A stretch of 36,817 nucleotides of DNA from positions 1 through 36,817 of the forward strand of contig CALDJX010000668.1 in the NCBI GenBank assembly GCA_937899075.1, written 5' to 3'. Shown here one piece after another: positions 16,718 to 24,353 of this stretch (position 1 is its first letter; every line of letters begins with the position of its first letter). The notes beneath the pieces were generated by a model. That model was not told the origin of the DNA, did not search any database, and saw only the letters and a list, made by a program, of their open reading frames with translations. Made by a program: the position numbers and the translations under genes. Origin of the DNA: an uncultured Planctomyces sp. (GTDB lineage: Bacteria; Planctomycetota; Planctomycetia; Planctomycetales; Planctomycetaceae).

Positions 16718-17875
16718 TCAGTCGCTCTGTTTGTCGCCTGGGCGAAACCCGCTGCCGTTAAAGCGTTGCCGGTTTGTTCCGGCACCGTTTCCCTGTCCGC
16801 CGGGAGGTCGTTGCAGAAGTTTCTCGAACATGCTCCAGAGTTTCGACAGGCTCTGTCCGGCATCGGGTGAAAGTTGTCGTGCGACCCACATTTGCTGAAG
16901 GTGTCGATCTCGTAATTCTTTGGGCACGTTGTCAATGGCCTGCCGCCGAGCCTCTGGGAGATTTTGAACGACCCGGTCCAGTTCGTCATCGGTTGGGTTG
17001 AGCGACACCGCCACTCGACGCGTCTCATCGAACAGGCCTCGCGCGAGCACAGTCATCACCATCATGTTCTGAGTGCTTGCTGGTCGTCCCTCAATCGCTC
17101 GCTTCACGCCAGGATCGCTCAACTGTTCCAGCAGAACTTTCTGCAACTCATCCGGAAACATCGGACGTGGCCGAATGCCCGCTCTACTGGACGCCGACCG
17201 CCAGCCAGGAAGTATGCTGTCCATCATCGCTGCGAGTACGGATGTGTGATATTCGAGTTGCCCCAGCGATGTTTTGCTTGCTGGTTCAGAGGGAAGTTTT
17301 ACCCACTCCGCTCCTGCCTTCATCATTCGTTCGTAGTCGTGTAGAGGAACCCGAAGACTTGCGAACTGGTTTCGCATTGCCGTGTCCAGTGCCGGTCTGA
17401 AATCCTGACCTGGCGGTTGCGGTTCAGGATTTGCCTTGAGTCGGCGGACGAGTTGCAAGCGGTCTTCGACGTTCGTTGTGGCCAAAAGCTTTTCGCGTTC
17501 GGGCAACGACAACGTTGCCAGCCACGAATGAAACTGCGAAATCGTTTCGTCGAACTGCGGTTCCTGCTGAGCGGCGTCGTGGATTTTTCTGACGCGTTGC
17601 ACTTCCTGACGCGACAGCTTTTCGAACTGCTCCTGGTTGTGTCGCAAACGATCGCGTTCGACGCGAGACATTTCTTCGATAGTCTGACGGTTTTGCTGCA
17701 TGGCTGGAGTCTCGGCCCGTTTCGCTTCCGAACGAGCCATCAGCAGAACGACCAACGTCGCGGCGAGATACCAGCGGTTGTTGCTGAACCATTTCAGAAT
17801 TCGATTCGGTTTTGCCGAGACTGCTTCGCCGTCGTTCGAAGACGAATCAGTCTTGAGCAGCTTTGTCACGCTCAT
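16718..17875 (-). CDS. Membrane-anchored protein of the sigma-factor cluster, function unknown
   Basis: A 385-residue protein with one membrane segment (about residues 32-46, WYLAATLVVLLMARSE) preceded by a positively charged cytoplasmic tail, followed by a long charged helical region (QTIEEMSRVERDRLRHNQEQ and onward) that could form coiled coil, and a disordered tail. No catalytic motif is evident. The start overlaps the end of the anti-sigma gene by 29 bases, so translation is probably coupled. Similar position-conserved proteins after ECF sigma and anti-sigma genes exist in planctomycetes, and a role in tuning the anti-sigma factor is a guess from position only. Confidence 0.75.
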   Translation of the reverse strand: MSVTKLLKTDSSSNDGEAVSAKPNRILKWFSNNRWYLAATLVVLLMARSEAKRAETPAMQQNRQTIEEMSRVERDRLRHNQEQFEKLSRQEVQRVRKIHDAAQQEPQFDETISQFHSWLATLSLPEREKLLATTNVEDRLQLVRRLKANPEPQPPGQDFRPALDTAMRNQFASLRVPLHDYERMMKAGAEWVKLPSEPASKTSLGQLEYHTSVLAAMMDSILPGWRSASSRAGIRPRPMFPDELQKVLLEQLSDPGVKRAIEGRPASTQNMMVMTVLARGLFDETRRVAVSLNPTDDELDRVVQNLPEARRQAIDNVPKELRDRHLQQMWVARQLSPDAGQSLSKLWSMFEKLLQRPPGGQGNGAGTNRQRFNGSGFRPGDKQSD

Positions 17876-18371
17876 CGAACAATCCGCTTTCGCTAAGAGA
17901 CTTCAGAAACTCAACGTCGCCAATTTCCTGGTACTCGTCCAGCCGTTGAATGACCGGCAGTTCGGTCAACAATTCATCGATCGGATCACTGTCCTGATGG
18001 AACGCTCCGTTAAATCCAGACGTTGCCGCAAACATCAGACCGGTGAATGCTGCTGCGCGAATTCCCCAGACGATTGCTCGTTGTGAATAGTTTGTCTGCG
18101 GCTTTACGGAGGTCGTTTCGTTGTCCGCCGATTCTGTCGTTGGAGCTTCGGCCTGAGTTCGAATGGCCGTCAGCGTCTTTTCCGCAAAGCGGGCGGAAGC
18201 CTGCGATATTGGAAGCAGATCCAACAGGTCGAATGTTTTCGTCAGTTGCTCGACGTCGCGACGCACGTTGGCATCGTCAACGAGCGACTTCTCTACACGT
18301 GAAGCCGCCTCATCCGGCAATTCGCCGTCGAGGTACGCAACGAGTTCTTCTTTGTCTTTGTCAGGCGGCAC
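17847..18371 (-). CDS. Putative membrane anti-sigma factor
   Basis: A 174-residue protein. The N-terminal segment (KEELVAYLDGELPDEAASRV) is the typical anti-sigma start, but the zinc-binding His and Cys residues of the ZAS type are absent. A membrane segment lies at about residues 98-118 (AIVWGIRAAAFTGLMFAATS), with about 55 residues outside. It should bind the ECF sigma factor encoded 33 bases upstream and hold it at the membrane. Its gene overlaps the following gene by 29 bases. Assignment rests on the N-terminal motif, topology and position. Confidence 0.8.
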   Translation of the reverse strand: MPPDKDKEELVAYLDGELPDEAASRVEKSLVDDANVRRDVEQLTKTFDLLDLLPISQASARFAEKTLTAIRTQAEAPTTESADNETTSVKPQTNYSQRAIVWGIRAAAFTGLMFAATSGFNGAFHQDSDPIDELLTELPVIQRLDEYQEIGDVEFLKSLSESGLFDERDKAAQD

Positions 18372-18404
18372 AGGCTGATTCCAGCGACGACGGGGTGGAA
18401 GACA

Positions 18405-19055
18405 TTATCTCTTCTTTGATTCCTGATCGGACGAACCGGTGAGGTAAGGCTCAAGCTGCAATCTCAGATTTTCACGTGCGCGAGTCAGCAAAGATTTTAC
18501 CGCTTGAATGGACAGGTCCATTGACGCCGCGATGTCTGAGTAGCTCATGTGTTCGAACTTGTTGAGCAGCAGCGCCATCCGCTGCCGCTCGTTAAGTGTG
18601 TCCAGAGACTGTCGCACAACCTCGCGCATCTCCTGCTTGTCGAGCTGCCGGCCAGGCATGAGGCCCGATTTTTCCATCGCGAGTTGTTCCTGAGGCCGAT
18701 TTCCCAGCGGTCCTGAATCGGTACCTTTGAACGAGACCTCTTTGCGTCGCGACACGGATCGTAGACGGTTGTTTGCCAGATTATTGGCGATTCGAAACAG
18801 CCACGTCGCGAATTTTGCCGTCGGCTGATACCGATGCCTCGCCCGGTACACTCGCAGAAACGCTTCCTGAGCCAGGTCTTCGGCCGCCGCACTGTCGTGC
18901 AAAACGTGCGTGAAGATTCCGATGAGCCGATTCTGGTACGCCTCGACCAGTTCTCCGAACGCAGCTTCGTCGTCATCGCGAACCCGCAACATGCGCTGCA
19001 CGTCAGGATCGCGAAGCCAGGCGTTCTGATCGATCTGGTGAGTGGCCGACGACAT
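18405..19055 (-). CDS. ECF-type RNA polymerase sigma factor
   Basis: A 216-residue sigma-70 family protein. Region 2 is visible at about residues 30-105 (FGELVEAYQNRLIGIFTHVL, DSAAAEDLAQEAFLRVYRAR, FATWLFRIANNLANNRLRSV), and region 4 at about 150-205 (LDTLNERQRMALLLNKFEHM, then SYSDIAASMDLSIQAVKSLL). It lacks regions 1 and 3, as ECF factors do. An anti-sigma gene follows after 33 bases, forming the usual regulatory pair. The ECF subgroup and the target promoters cannot be named from this sequence. Confidence 0.94.
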   Translation of the reverse strand: MSSATHQIDQNAWLRDPDVQRMLRVRDDDEAAFGELVEAYQNRLIGIFTHVLHDSAAAEDLAQEAFLRVYRARHRYQPTAKFATWLFRIANNLANNRLRSVSRRKEVSFKGTDSGPLGNRPQEQLAMEKSGLMPGRQLDKQEMREVVRQSLDTLNERQRMALLLNKFEHMSYSDIAASMDLSIQAVKSLLTRARENLRLQLEPYLTGSSDQESKKR

Positions 19056-19235
19056 TCCCGTCCAGATTCAGAAATGAAATATTGGATTAAACGACGAAGA
19101 GAGTCTCGCAGAATATCAGGTCAAGATCGAACGTTCTCCGACGAGCACTCGCGGTGGCCTCATTGAGACACCGTTCGTACTTGCAGGTTTCGACTTCGGT
19201 TTCGTGAAACTCGCAACGAAGCAATCGCGCAGCAG

Positions 19236-19267
19236 AAAAGCCGGCAGGAAATAACATGCCTGCCGGC
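19236..19267 (-). terminator. Intrinsic terminator after the small lipoprotein gene
   Basis: Read on the minus strand, a perfect 9-base stem GCCGGCAGG/CCTGCCGGC with a 10-base loop is followed directly by TTTTCTGC. It lies 53 bases after the stop of the lipoprotein gene and before the sigma-factor start at 19055, so it should end the lipoprotein transcript and leave the sigma gene with its own promoter in 19056-19235. Confidence 0.75.
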
Positions 19268-19319
19268 TGCGCGTCTCGTCGCAGAACCGGTGTGTCCTCG
19301 ATGCGAGGAACCGATTTAC

Positions 19320-19622
19320 TTAGCGATAGGTTGGCAGCGAATCCATGGCGATGGTCGGCTGCATCATCTGTGGGTAGGCAATCTGCTGCTGATCGTATGG
19401 TGAAAAGGCGACTGGTCCCTGAGCGGGATAACCAGTCTGCGTCGTGCCGGCTCCCTGGTAGTAGCCAGTTGGGCCCATGCCAGGAGCACAGCCGCCAGGA
19501 CCGCATCCGCCACTTGAACATCCACCACCGCAGCCACCAAATGGGGTCCACAGTGGAGCACAGCATCCACTCAGGAGTGACACAGCACAAACACTCGCCA
19601 TCGATAGAACAAGGCGTTTCAT
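19320..19622 (-). CDS. Small Cys/Gly-rich lipoprotein
   Basis: The ATG at 19622 follows a clear ribosome site (GAAAGGA), giving 100 residues; longer in-frame starts are less likely. The N-terminus is a lipoprotein signal (MKRLVLSMASVCAVSLLSGC, modified Cys20). It is followed by a block with many Cys and Gly (CGGGCSSGGCGPGGC) and a Gln/Pro/Tyr-rich tail. Such short secreted proteins are common in planctomycetes, and their function is unknown; surface or cell-wall attachment through disulfides is a guess. It has its own terminator. Confidence 0.75.
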   Translation of the reverse strand: MKRLVLSMASVCAVSLLSGCCAPLWTPFGGCGGGCSSGGCGPGGCAPGMGPTGYYQGAGTTQTGYPAQGPVAFSPYDQQQIAYPQMMQPTIAMDSLPTYR

Positions 19623-19938
19623 GGGAATCCTTTCCGCAAGATTCTGGACGGGACCGCATTGTCGACAGCCGGGCTGCGGAACGAATTCCACCGACGGTGC
19701 CGGGTGCAGTAAGAGAAGCTTTAGAAGCGTCTCGGGGGGAAATCAGAGAGGTGTTGGTCGAGCCAGAACGACTCCACCGACAGGTTGAGCGGGGAAATTA
19801 CGCAGATCACCAGAACGGGTCAAGATGAGCTTTTCTGATGCGAAAATCGAAAAAATCGTAGATCCGCTTCTTCCCAGAAATTCGCTGGGTGGCACAGCTA
19901 TGCTTGCTGGCCACCCAACCTCCAGGCAGGATTTTGAG
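19623..19938. other. Intergenic region between lipoprotein and CaMKII-domain genes
   Basis: About 316 bases with no convincing gene. It holds a hairpin at 19886-19917 and should contain the promoter of the lipoprotein gene; I cannot identify its boxes. Confidence 0.5.
19886..19917. repeat. GGGTGGC palindromic element
   Basis: TGGGTGGC (19886-19893) pairs with GCCACCCA (19910-19917), with AGC/GCT pairing inside the loop. It starts 22 bases after the stop of the minus-strand CaMKII-domain gene. There is no T-run. The arm type resembles dispersed palindromes in planctomycete genomes, from general recollection; only one copy is seen here. Confidence 0.5.
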
Positions 19939-20379
19939 TCAGGCGCCCGGTGGCGAGCGATGAAAGTGGATGTGTTTCCAGACGCCGTTCTGTTTTTCCC
20001 AGATGCGGGTTTCTTCGAAGGCTGACGAAGGGACGCCGCCGTCGGCGTTGAGGCGCTGGCAGACTCGGATGTAAGTAATCACCGCGCAGTCGCCGATCAC
20101 TCGAACCAGTGGCGAGCTGATGTTTGACTGCTTCGGCAGGCCGCTTGATTCGAGGTCGAAATAAAACTTGTGGAAGGCCATGCCTTTGATGATGTTGCCG
20201 ACGCCTTCCGGCTCGAACGCTGTCAGGTCAGCATCGCACAATTTCGTGTAGGCATCCCAGTCCTGCTGATCGATTGAGTTCAGCAGCTGTTGAGACAATT
20301 CGAGCAACTCTTTTTCTGTCGCGTCCACTGGGGCGTTCTCCGGCCGAAGATAGTGTGTTGGTTCATGGTCGAGCAGCAC
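19939..20379 (-). CDS. Stand-alone CaMKII association (hub)-domain protein
   Basis: About 146 residues from a GTG at 20379; no ATG exists in the open frame before a TGA upstream, so the start is uncertain. The sequence closely follows the association domain of eukaryotic Ca2+/calmodulin-dependent kinase II, a SnoaL/NTF2-like cone fold: residues 44-71 (YTKLCDADLTAFEPEG, then GMAFHKFYF) and the end EETRIWEKQNGVWKHIHFHR. In animals this domain assembles the kinase into rings; bacterial members occur without a kinase and have no known role. No kinase gene lies nearby. A terminator-like structure sits 137 bases upstream of the start. Confidence 0.82.
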   Translation of the reverse strand: MLLDHEPTHYLRPENAPVDATEKELLELSQQLLNSIDQQDWDAYTKLCDADLTAFEPEGVGNIIKGMAFHKFYFDLESSGLPKQSNISSPLVRVIGDCAVITYIRVCQRLNADGGVPSSAFEETRIWEKQNGVWKHIHFHRSPPGA

Positions 20380-20515
20380 CTGTGGTGCGCCGACGGGGAA
20401 ATCTGTGATGATGCTTTCGAGATGTCAACATATCGCTTTGGCAACCGAGACATTTGCAACTGCGTCGAGTTGCGAGCCGGCGATAAATTGACTGATGTCG
20501 GCAGCGCTTCGCTGT

Positions 20516-20544
20516 AAAAAAAAACGAGCCAGGCTCCGTCTGGC
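20516..20544 (-). terminator. Terminator-like hairpin with nine-T run, upstream of the CaMKII-domain gene
   Basis: On the minus strand GCCAG-acggagc-CTGGC is followed by TCG and nine T, a good intrinsic terminator shape. A second small hairpin (CAGCG-aag-CGCTG type) follows the T-run. No gene that ends here is apparent on the minus strand, so it could close an unannotated small RNA or act as an attenuator in the leader of the CaMKII-domain gene. Confidence 0.5.
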
Positions 20545-20675
20545 AGTGCCTGACCTGCGCAATCCTGCGTCTCGCGGCGGCGTTGCAAGCGGCACAAACC
20601 GTACAATCGCTAAAGCTGGACCCCACCCTCGGTCGATGACACACGGTTGAGCAGCGTCTCGCGGAGACACTGTCG

Positions 20676-23600
20676 GTGTGTCAATTCCTTCGCCGAACCG
20701 GGGGGTACGGTGTGAGTGTGCAGCGAAACAGCAGGCCAGCCAACAAGCAAAAGCCTGCATCCCGACGGGATTCCACGTCGTTGATACTTCGTGGATCCGT
20801 GCTGGCCGCCTGCCTTGTGGCAATGCTGGTCTCCGGGTGTTCGCGCGAGTGGTATCGCGATCAGGCCGACGAAGACGTCGCGTGTCTGATTGAAGAGAAA
20901 GCGACTCCGGATTGGGACGTCCCGTTTCAGAGTGTCGAGATGGATTCTCGCAGCCGCTTCCACGACCCGTACGATAAAGTCAATCCGCCGATGCCGCCGG
21001 ACGATCCGACATCGCATGAGCTGATGCACTATGTCGACAACAAAAAAGGCTGGGATAAGTGGCACAAGAACGGCGACATCACTGAGCTGGAAAATCCGGA
21101 CTGGCAGCAGTTGCTCGGCCAGTACGTTCCGGTCGATGAAGAGGGGCGGGTTCTGTTGAACCTCGAAGGGGCCATCCGTCTGGCAAAGATTCACGCGCCA
21201 ACGTGGCAAGGCTCTGTCGAAACGTTGTACCTGTCGGCGCTCGACGTCAGCACTGAACGATTCCGCCTGGACACTCAATTCTTCGGAGGCGCCGGTTCCG
21301 GCGGTTCAAAATACTTCAATTCAACCAACATCCAACTGAGAGGTAGCGAAGTCGCGGGAAGTGGCACCTCCGCTGGAAGCGCGTTCAACGTAGGGACGAA
21401 CACAAACATCGAACTCCAACGCAATCTGGCGACCGCTGGCGAACTGGTCGTCGGTTTTGCTAATTCATTTATGTGGACATTCTCCGGCGGCGACACAAAC
21501 TTTGCATCTTCAGCGATTAACTTTTCGCTGATGCAGCCTCTGCTTCGCGCTGGCGGAAGGCAAATCGCCCTGGAACGGTTGACGCTTACCGAACGAACAC
21601 TCCTCTCGAATATGCGAGCGTTCGAACATTTTCGCCAGGGCTTCTACACAAGCATCGCGATTGGCGAAAACGGGACGACGCGACCATCTCGACGCGGCGG
21701 GTTCTCGGGTGGATCCGGACTGTCCGGTTTCAACGGCCAGGGAGCCGGCGGGTTTGGCGGTGTCGGAGACGCAACCGGATTTGGTGGCAGCGGCGGTGGC
21801 GGAGCCGGCGGCGCTGCCGGTGCGGGTGTAACCGGTTCGGGTTTCGCTGGCGGAGGTGCTGGCCAGGTCGGGGGATTCATTGGACTGCTTCAGGCCAACC
21901 AGCAAATCCGTAATACAGAGTCGAGCCTCGCCGCGCAAATGCAGACGCTGCAGCTTCTGGAAGCGCACCTCGATGCCGGTCTGATCGACATCGCTCAGGT
22001 GGATCAGTTCCGACAGAGCATCGAAACCGAACGCGCCAATCTGCTGCAGTCACGAAACGGTTTGCAGAACCAACTCGACGGATTCAAGACCGGAACGCTG
22101 GGATTGCCGCCGGACCTGCCGATCGTCCTCGACGAATCGCTCGTCGAGCCGTTCCAGTTTCTGGACCCGGAAATCGGAAAAATTCAGGCAGACCTGGGCG
22201 CACTCATAGACATTTTCGGAGAACTCGATGCGCTGCCAACGGTCGCCGAACTTCAGGAAGTGCTTCAGAAACAGCAGATACTGAGAGTTCGAATTGACGA
22301 GCGGCTTGAGAATGTCAAGCGGGAAATCGAACGACTCGAAACCTCCACGCCGGTGCGTTTTCTGACGATGACACCGACCGAACAGCGACTCCTCAAACGG
22401 GACATCCAACAACTCCACAACAATCGCGATCAGATCGCCGGCCACTTCGAAAAAAACAGCGCGACACTCGAAGCACTCGAAGAAGGCTTGCGGGACGAGA
22501 GCCGCCAGCAGACGGTCACTGCCATCATCTCGATGAATGTTGATATGGCCAATCTGCTCAGCGAGCTGACATTGATCGAAGCTCGCGCCCGGCTGGAAGT
22601 CATTTCGATCGACTCGATCGAGTTGTCACCGGCCGACGCTCTGGAGATCGCTCGAGCCAACCGGCTGGACTGGATGAACAACCGAGCCGATCTGGTCGAC
22701 ACGTGGCGGCTGATCGAGTTCAACGGCAATCGCCTCGAATCAAATCTTGACGTCGTGCTGGGCGGTCAAATGGGAACGGTCGGTGACAACTCGGTGAAAT
22801 TTCAGGCTCGCGACACCACCGTCTCAGCAGGCCTGCGTTTTGACACGCCGTTTAACCGTCGAGTCGAGCGGAACGACTTTCGGCAGCAGTTGATTTTCTA
22901 TCAACAGGCTCGCCGTCAAATGATTCAGTACGAGGACGGCGTGAATCGCGGACTCCGAACACTGCTGCGAGAGTTGGAGCAACTCCGCGTCAACCTGGAA
23001 ATTCAACGCCGTGCCGTTGCGATCTCGATTCGCCGAGTCGATCAAACGCGGGAGAGCTTCAACAAGCCGACGCCTCCGGCGCAACCGGGACAGCCGGTCG
23101 CTCAGTTTGGACCAACGGCGGCGCTCAACCTGCTGACGGCCTTGTCTGACCTGCGAAGCTCGCAGAACAACTTCATGAGCGTCTGGCTGAACTACCATGC
23201 GGGCCGAATGCGGCTGCTGAGAGACCTCGGCATCATCCGTATCGACGACGATGGGCTGTGGATCGAAGAGTCCGTGCAGGACGCGCTGAATGCGGCAATG
23301 GCTGGCGTGCCCGTCGAAATGCCGCCGGACGTTCCCGAGCAGTGGTACGAGACTCTGGACAATCTTCCCGAACCCGATGCCGCCGAACCGGACGGCGACG
23401 CCGCTAATCTCACTCCACACGTCGAAGGCCGCCGTGTCGAAGGCCGCGGAGCACTACCGAAGCTGAAAGAACCTGCTCCAGGTCCAGGAGCCGACGTCGC
23501 ACGAGCCGGAAACGAAAACCTGGAGACAGCGGACGCGGGATTGGTCGAGCGTCTACTGGGAACTCGATTCGCAAACCTCTTCGCGAGTCGCCGTCGTTCC

Positions 23601-24032
23601 TCTCGTGGCGAAGATGAAACTGGTAATCGTTCCCGAAGCCGGTCGTCCATCAGCAAGCCTGGTGCCGGCTTCAGAGCAGACCGAGTCGCACGCACTCAGT
23701 TTGCTGCTGCCAACGTCGCGTCAGTTTCTGAAGGCCCGTCGGTTGAACAAGCGGTGGCGACCGCCCCGGAACGTTCGATCCGGGAAACGCAGTCGGATCG
23801 GCCTGACCGTGGTCAGAAAGTCCGAGTGCCCGTTCACAGTGGCAACATTCTACCAGCGTCTTTTAATGCGGTACGACCTGTCAGCAGCTCTGCGCCGTCG
23901 AACGTTCGACAATCAGAGGCTCCGCAGACACTCGTCCCCGCCCGTCCAAAGACAGTAAGTCCAAACGGGACGACAAAGAAACCACTGGAAACTTCTCGCG
24001 GAGCAGGCCGCTGGCGAGCCACGACGAAGTAA
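20676..24032 (+). CDS. TolC-like outer-membrane efflux lipoprotein with Gly-rich insert
   Basis: From GTG 20676 the protein is 1118 residues; GTG 20712 is an alternative. A signal ending in LVSGC (Cys55) marks a lipoprotein. Residues about 155-330 and 405-890 carry the alternating coiled-coil and barrel segments of outer-membrane efflux proteins (for example LNLEGAIRLAKIHAPTWQGS at 162-181 and the second repeat starting SPADALEIARANRLDWMNNR). Residues 340-401 are a low-complexity Gly-rich stretch, and the last 220 residues look disordered with many charged residues. At more than twice the length of TolC this is an expanded form. No inner-membrane pump or adaptor gene lies in the window, so the substrate is unknown. 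Confidence 0.87.
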   Translation: MCQFLRRTGGYGVSVQRNSRPANKQKPASRRDSTSLILRGSVLAACLVAMLVSGCSREWYRDQADEDVACLIEEKATPDWDVPFQSVEMDSRSRFHDPYDKVNPPMPPDDPTSHELMHYVDNKKGWDKWHKNGDITELENPDWQQLLGQYVPVDEEGRVLLNLEGAIRLAKIHAPTWQGSVETLYLSALDVSTERFRLDTQFFGGAGSGGSKYFNSTNIQLRGSEVAGSGTSAGSAFNVGTNTNIELQRNLATAGELVVGFANSFMWTFSGGDTNFASSAINFSLMQPLLRAGGRQIALERLTLTERTLLSNMRAFEHFRQGFYTSIAIGENGTTRPSRRGGFSGGSGLSGFNGQGAGGFGGVGDATGFGGSGGGGAGGAAGAGVTGSGFAGGGAGQVGGFIGLLQANQQIRNTESSLAAQMQTLQLLEAHLDAGLIDIAQVDQFRQSIETERANLLQSRNGLQNQLDGFKTGTLGLPPDLPIVLDESLVEPFQFLDPEIGKIQADLGALIDIFGELDALPTVAELQEVLQKQQILRVRIDERLENVKREIERLETSTPVRFLTMTPTEQRLLKRDIQQLHNNRDQIAGHFEKNSATLEALEEGLRDESRQQTVTAIISMNVDMANLLSELTLIEARARLEVISIDSIELSPADALEIARANRLDWMNNRADLVDTWRLIEFNGNRLESNLDVVLGGQMGTVGDNSVKFQARDTTVSAGLRFDTPFNRRVERNDFRQQLIFYQQARRQMIQYEDGVNRGLRTLLRELEQLRVNLEIQRRAVAISIRRVDQTRESFNKPTPPAQPGQPVAQFGPTAALNLLTALSDLRSSQNNFMSVWLNYHAGRMRLLRDLGIIRIDDDGLWIEESVQDALNAAMAGVPVEMPPDVPEQWYETLDNLPEPDAAEPDGDAANLTPHVEGRRVEGRGALPKLKEPAPGPGADVARAGNENLETADAGLVERLLGTRFANLFASRRRSSRGEDETGNRSRSRSSISKPGAGFRADRVARTQFAAANVASVSEGPSVEQAVATAPERSIRETQSDRPDRGQKVRVPVHSGNILPASFNAVRPVSSSAPSNVRQSEAPQTLVPARPKTVSPNGTTKKPLETSRGAGRWRATTK

Positions 24033-24073
24033 CGGTCCCGCGCGGACGCTGCCAGCTTATGTACTGATCCCGG

Positions 24074-24089
24074 CCGGAATCACTTCCGG
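24074..24089. other. Short hairpin after the TolC-like gene
   Basis: CCGGAA and TTCCGG with a 4-base loop, 41 bases after the stop at 24032. No T-run follows. It may act as a weak terminator or a stability element between converging genes. Confidence 0.3.
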
Positions 24090-24092
24090 ACA

Positions 24093-24314
24093 TCAAGCTA
24101 TGCATGGGCGAACGCATGACCGATCAACGAAGACGTATTCGTCAGAGCCGAGATAGTGACATCCGGTGTTCGGCTTGACGCGTTGCGCCAAAGCGAGTTC
24201 TTCGTCAGAGAAAAAACTCAGCTCATATTTCGCGAGCTGGTGTTCGTCGTTGGAAATCAGTCCGATTGGTAAATCGCTTTCAGGTTGAATTGGAATCAGC
24301 TCGGCCGAAGACAT
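24093..24314 (-). CDS. Possible small hypothetical protein
   Basis: A 73-residue frame beginning MSSAELIPIQPESDLPIGLI and containing ELSFFSDEELALAQRVKP, with balanced composition rather than the Arg-rich pattern of shadow frames. It starts 39 bases after the stop of the minus-strand sulfatase, with AGGATGCCAGG before the ATG. It has no signal peptide or recognisable domain. It could be a real co-transcribed gene or a chance frame. Confidence 0.4.
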   Translation of the reverse strand: MSSAELIPIQPESDLPIGLISNDEHQLAKYELSFFSDEELALAQRVKPNTGCHYLGSDEYVFVDRSCVRPCIA

Positions 24315-24353
24315 CCTGGCATCCTGATTGGCCTCTCAGAAATGTTGGATGGC

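Noticed and set aside
20610-21278. Minus-strand frame of 222 codons overlapping the TolC-like gene
   Set aside because: It is antisense to a lipoprotein signal and efflux domain, and no domain is recognisable in it.
21693-21878. Short tandem repeats as a possible CRISPR or minisatellite
   Set aside because: The region is coding low-complexity Gly codons, with no regular repeat-spacer pattern.
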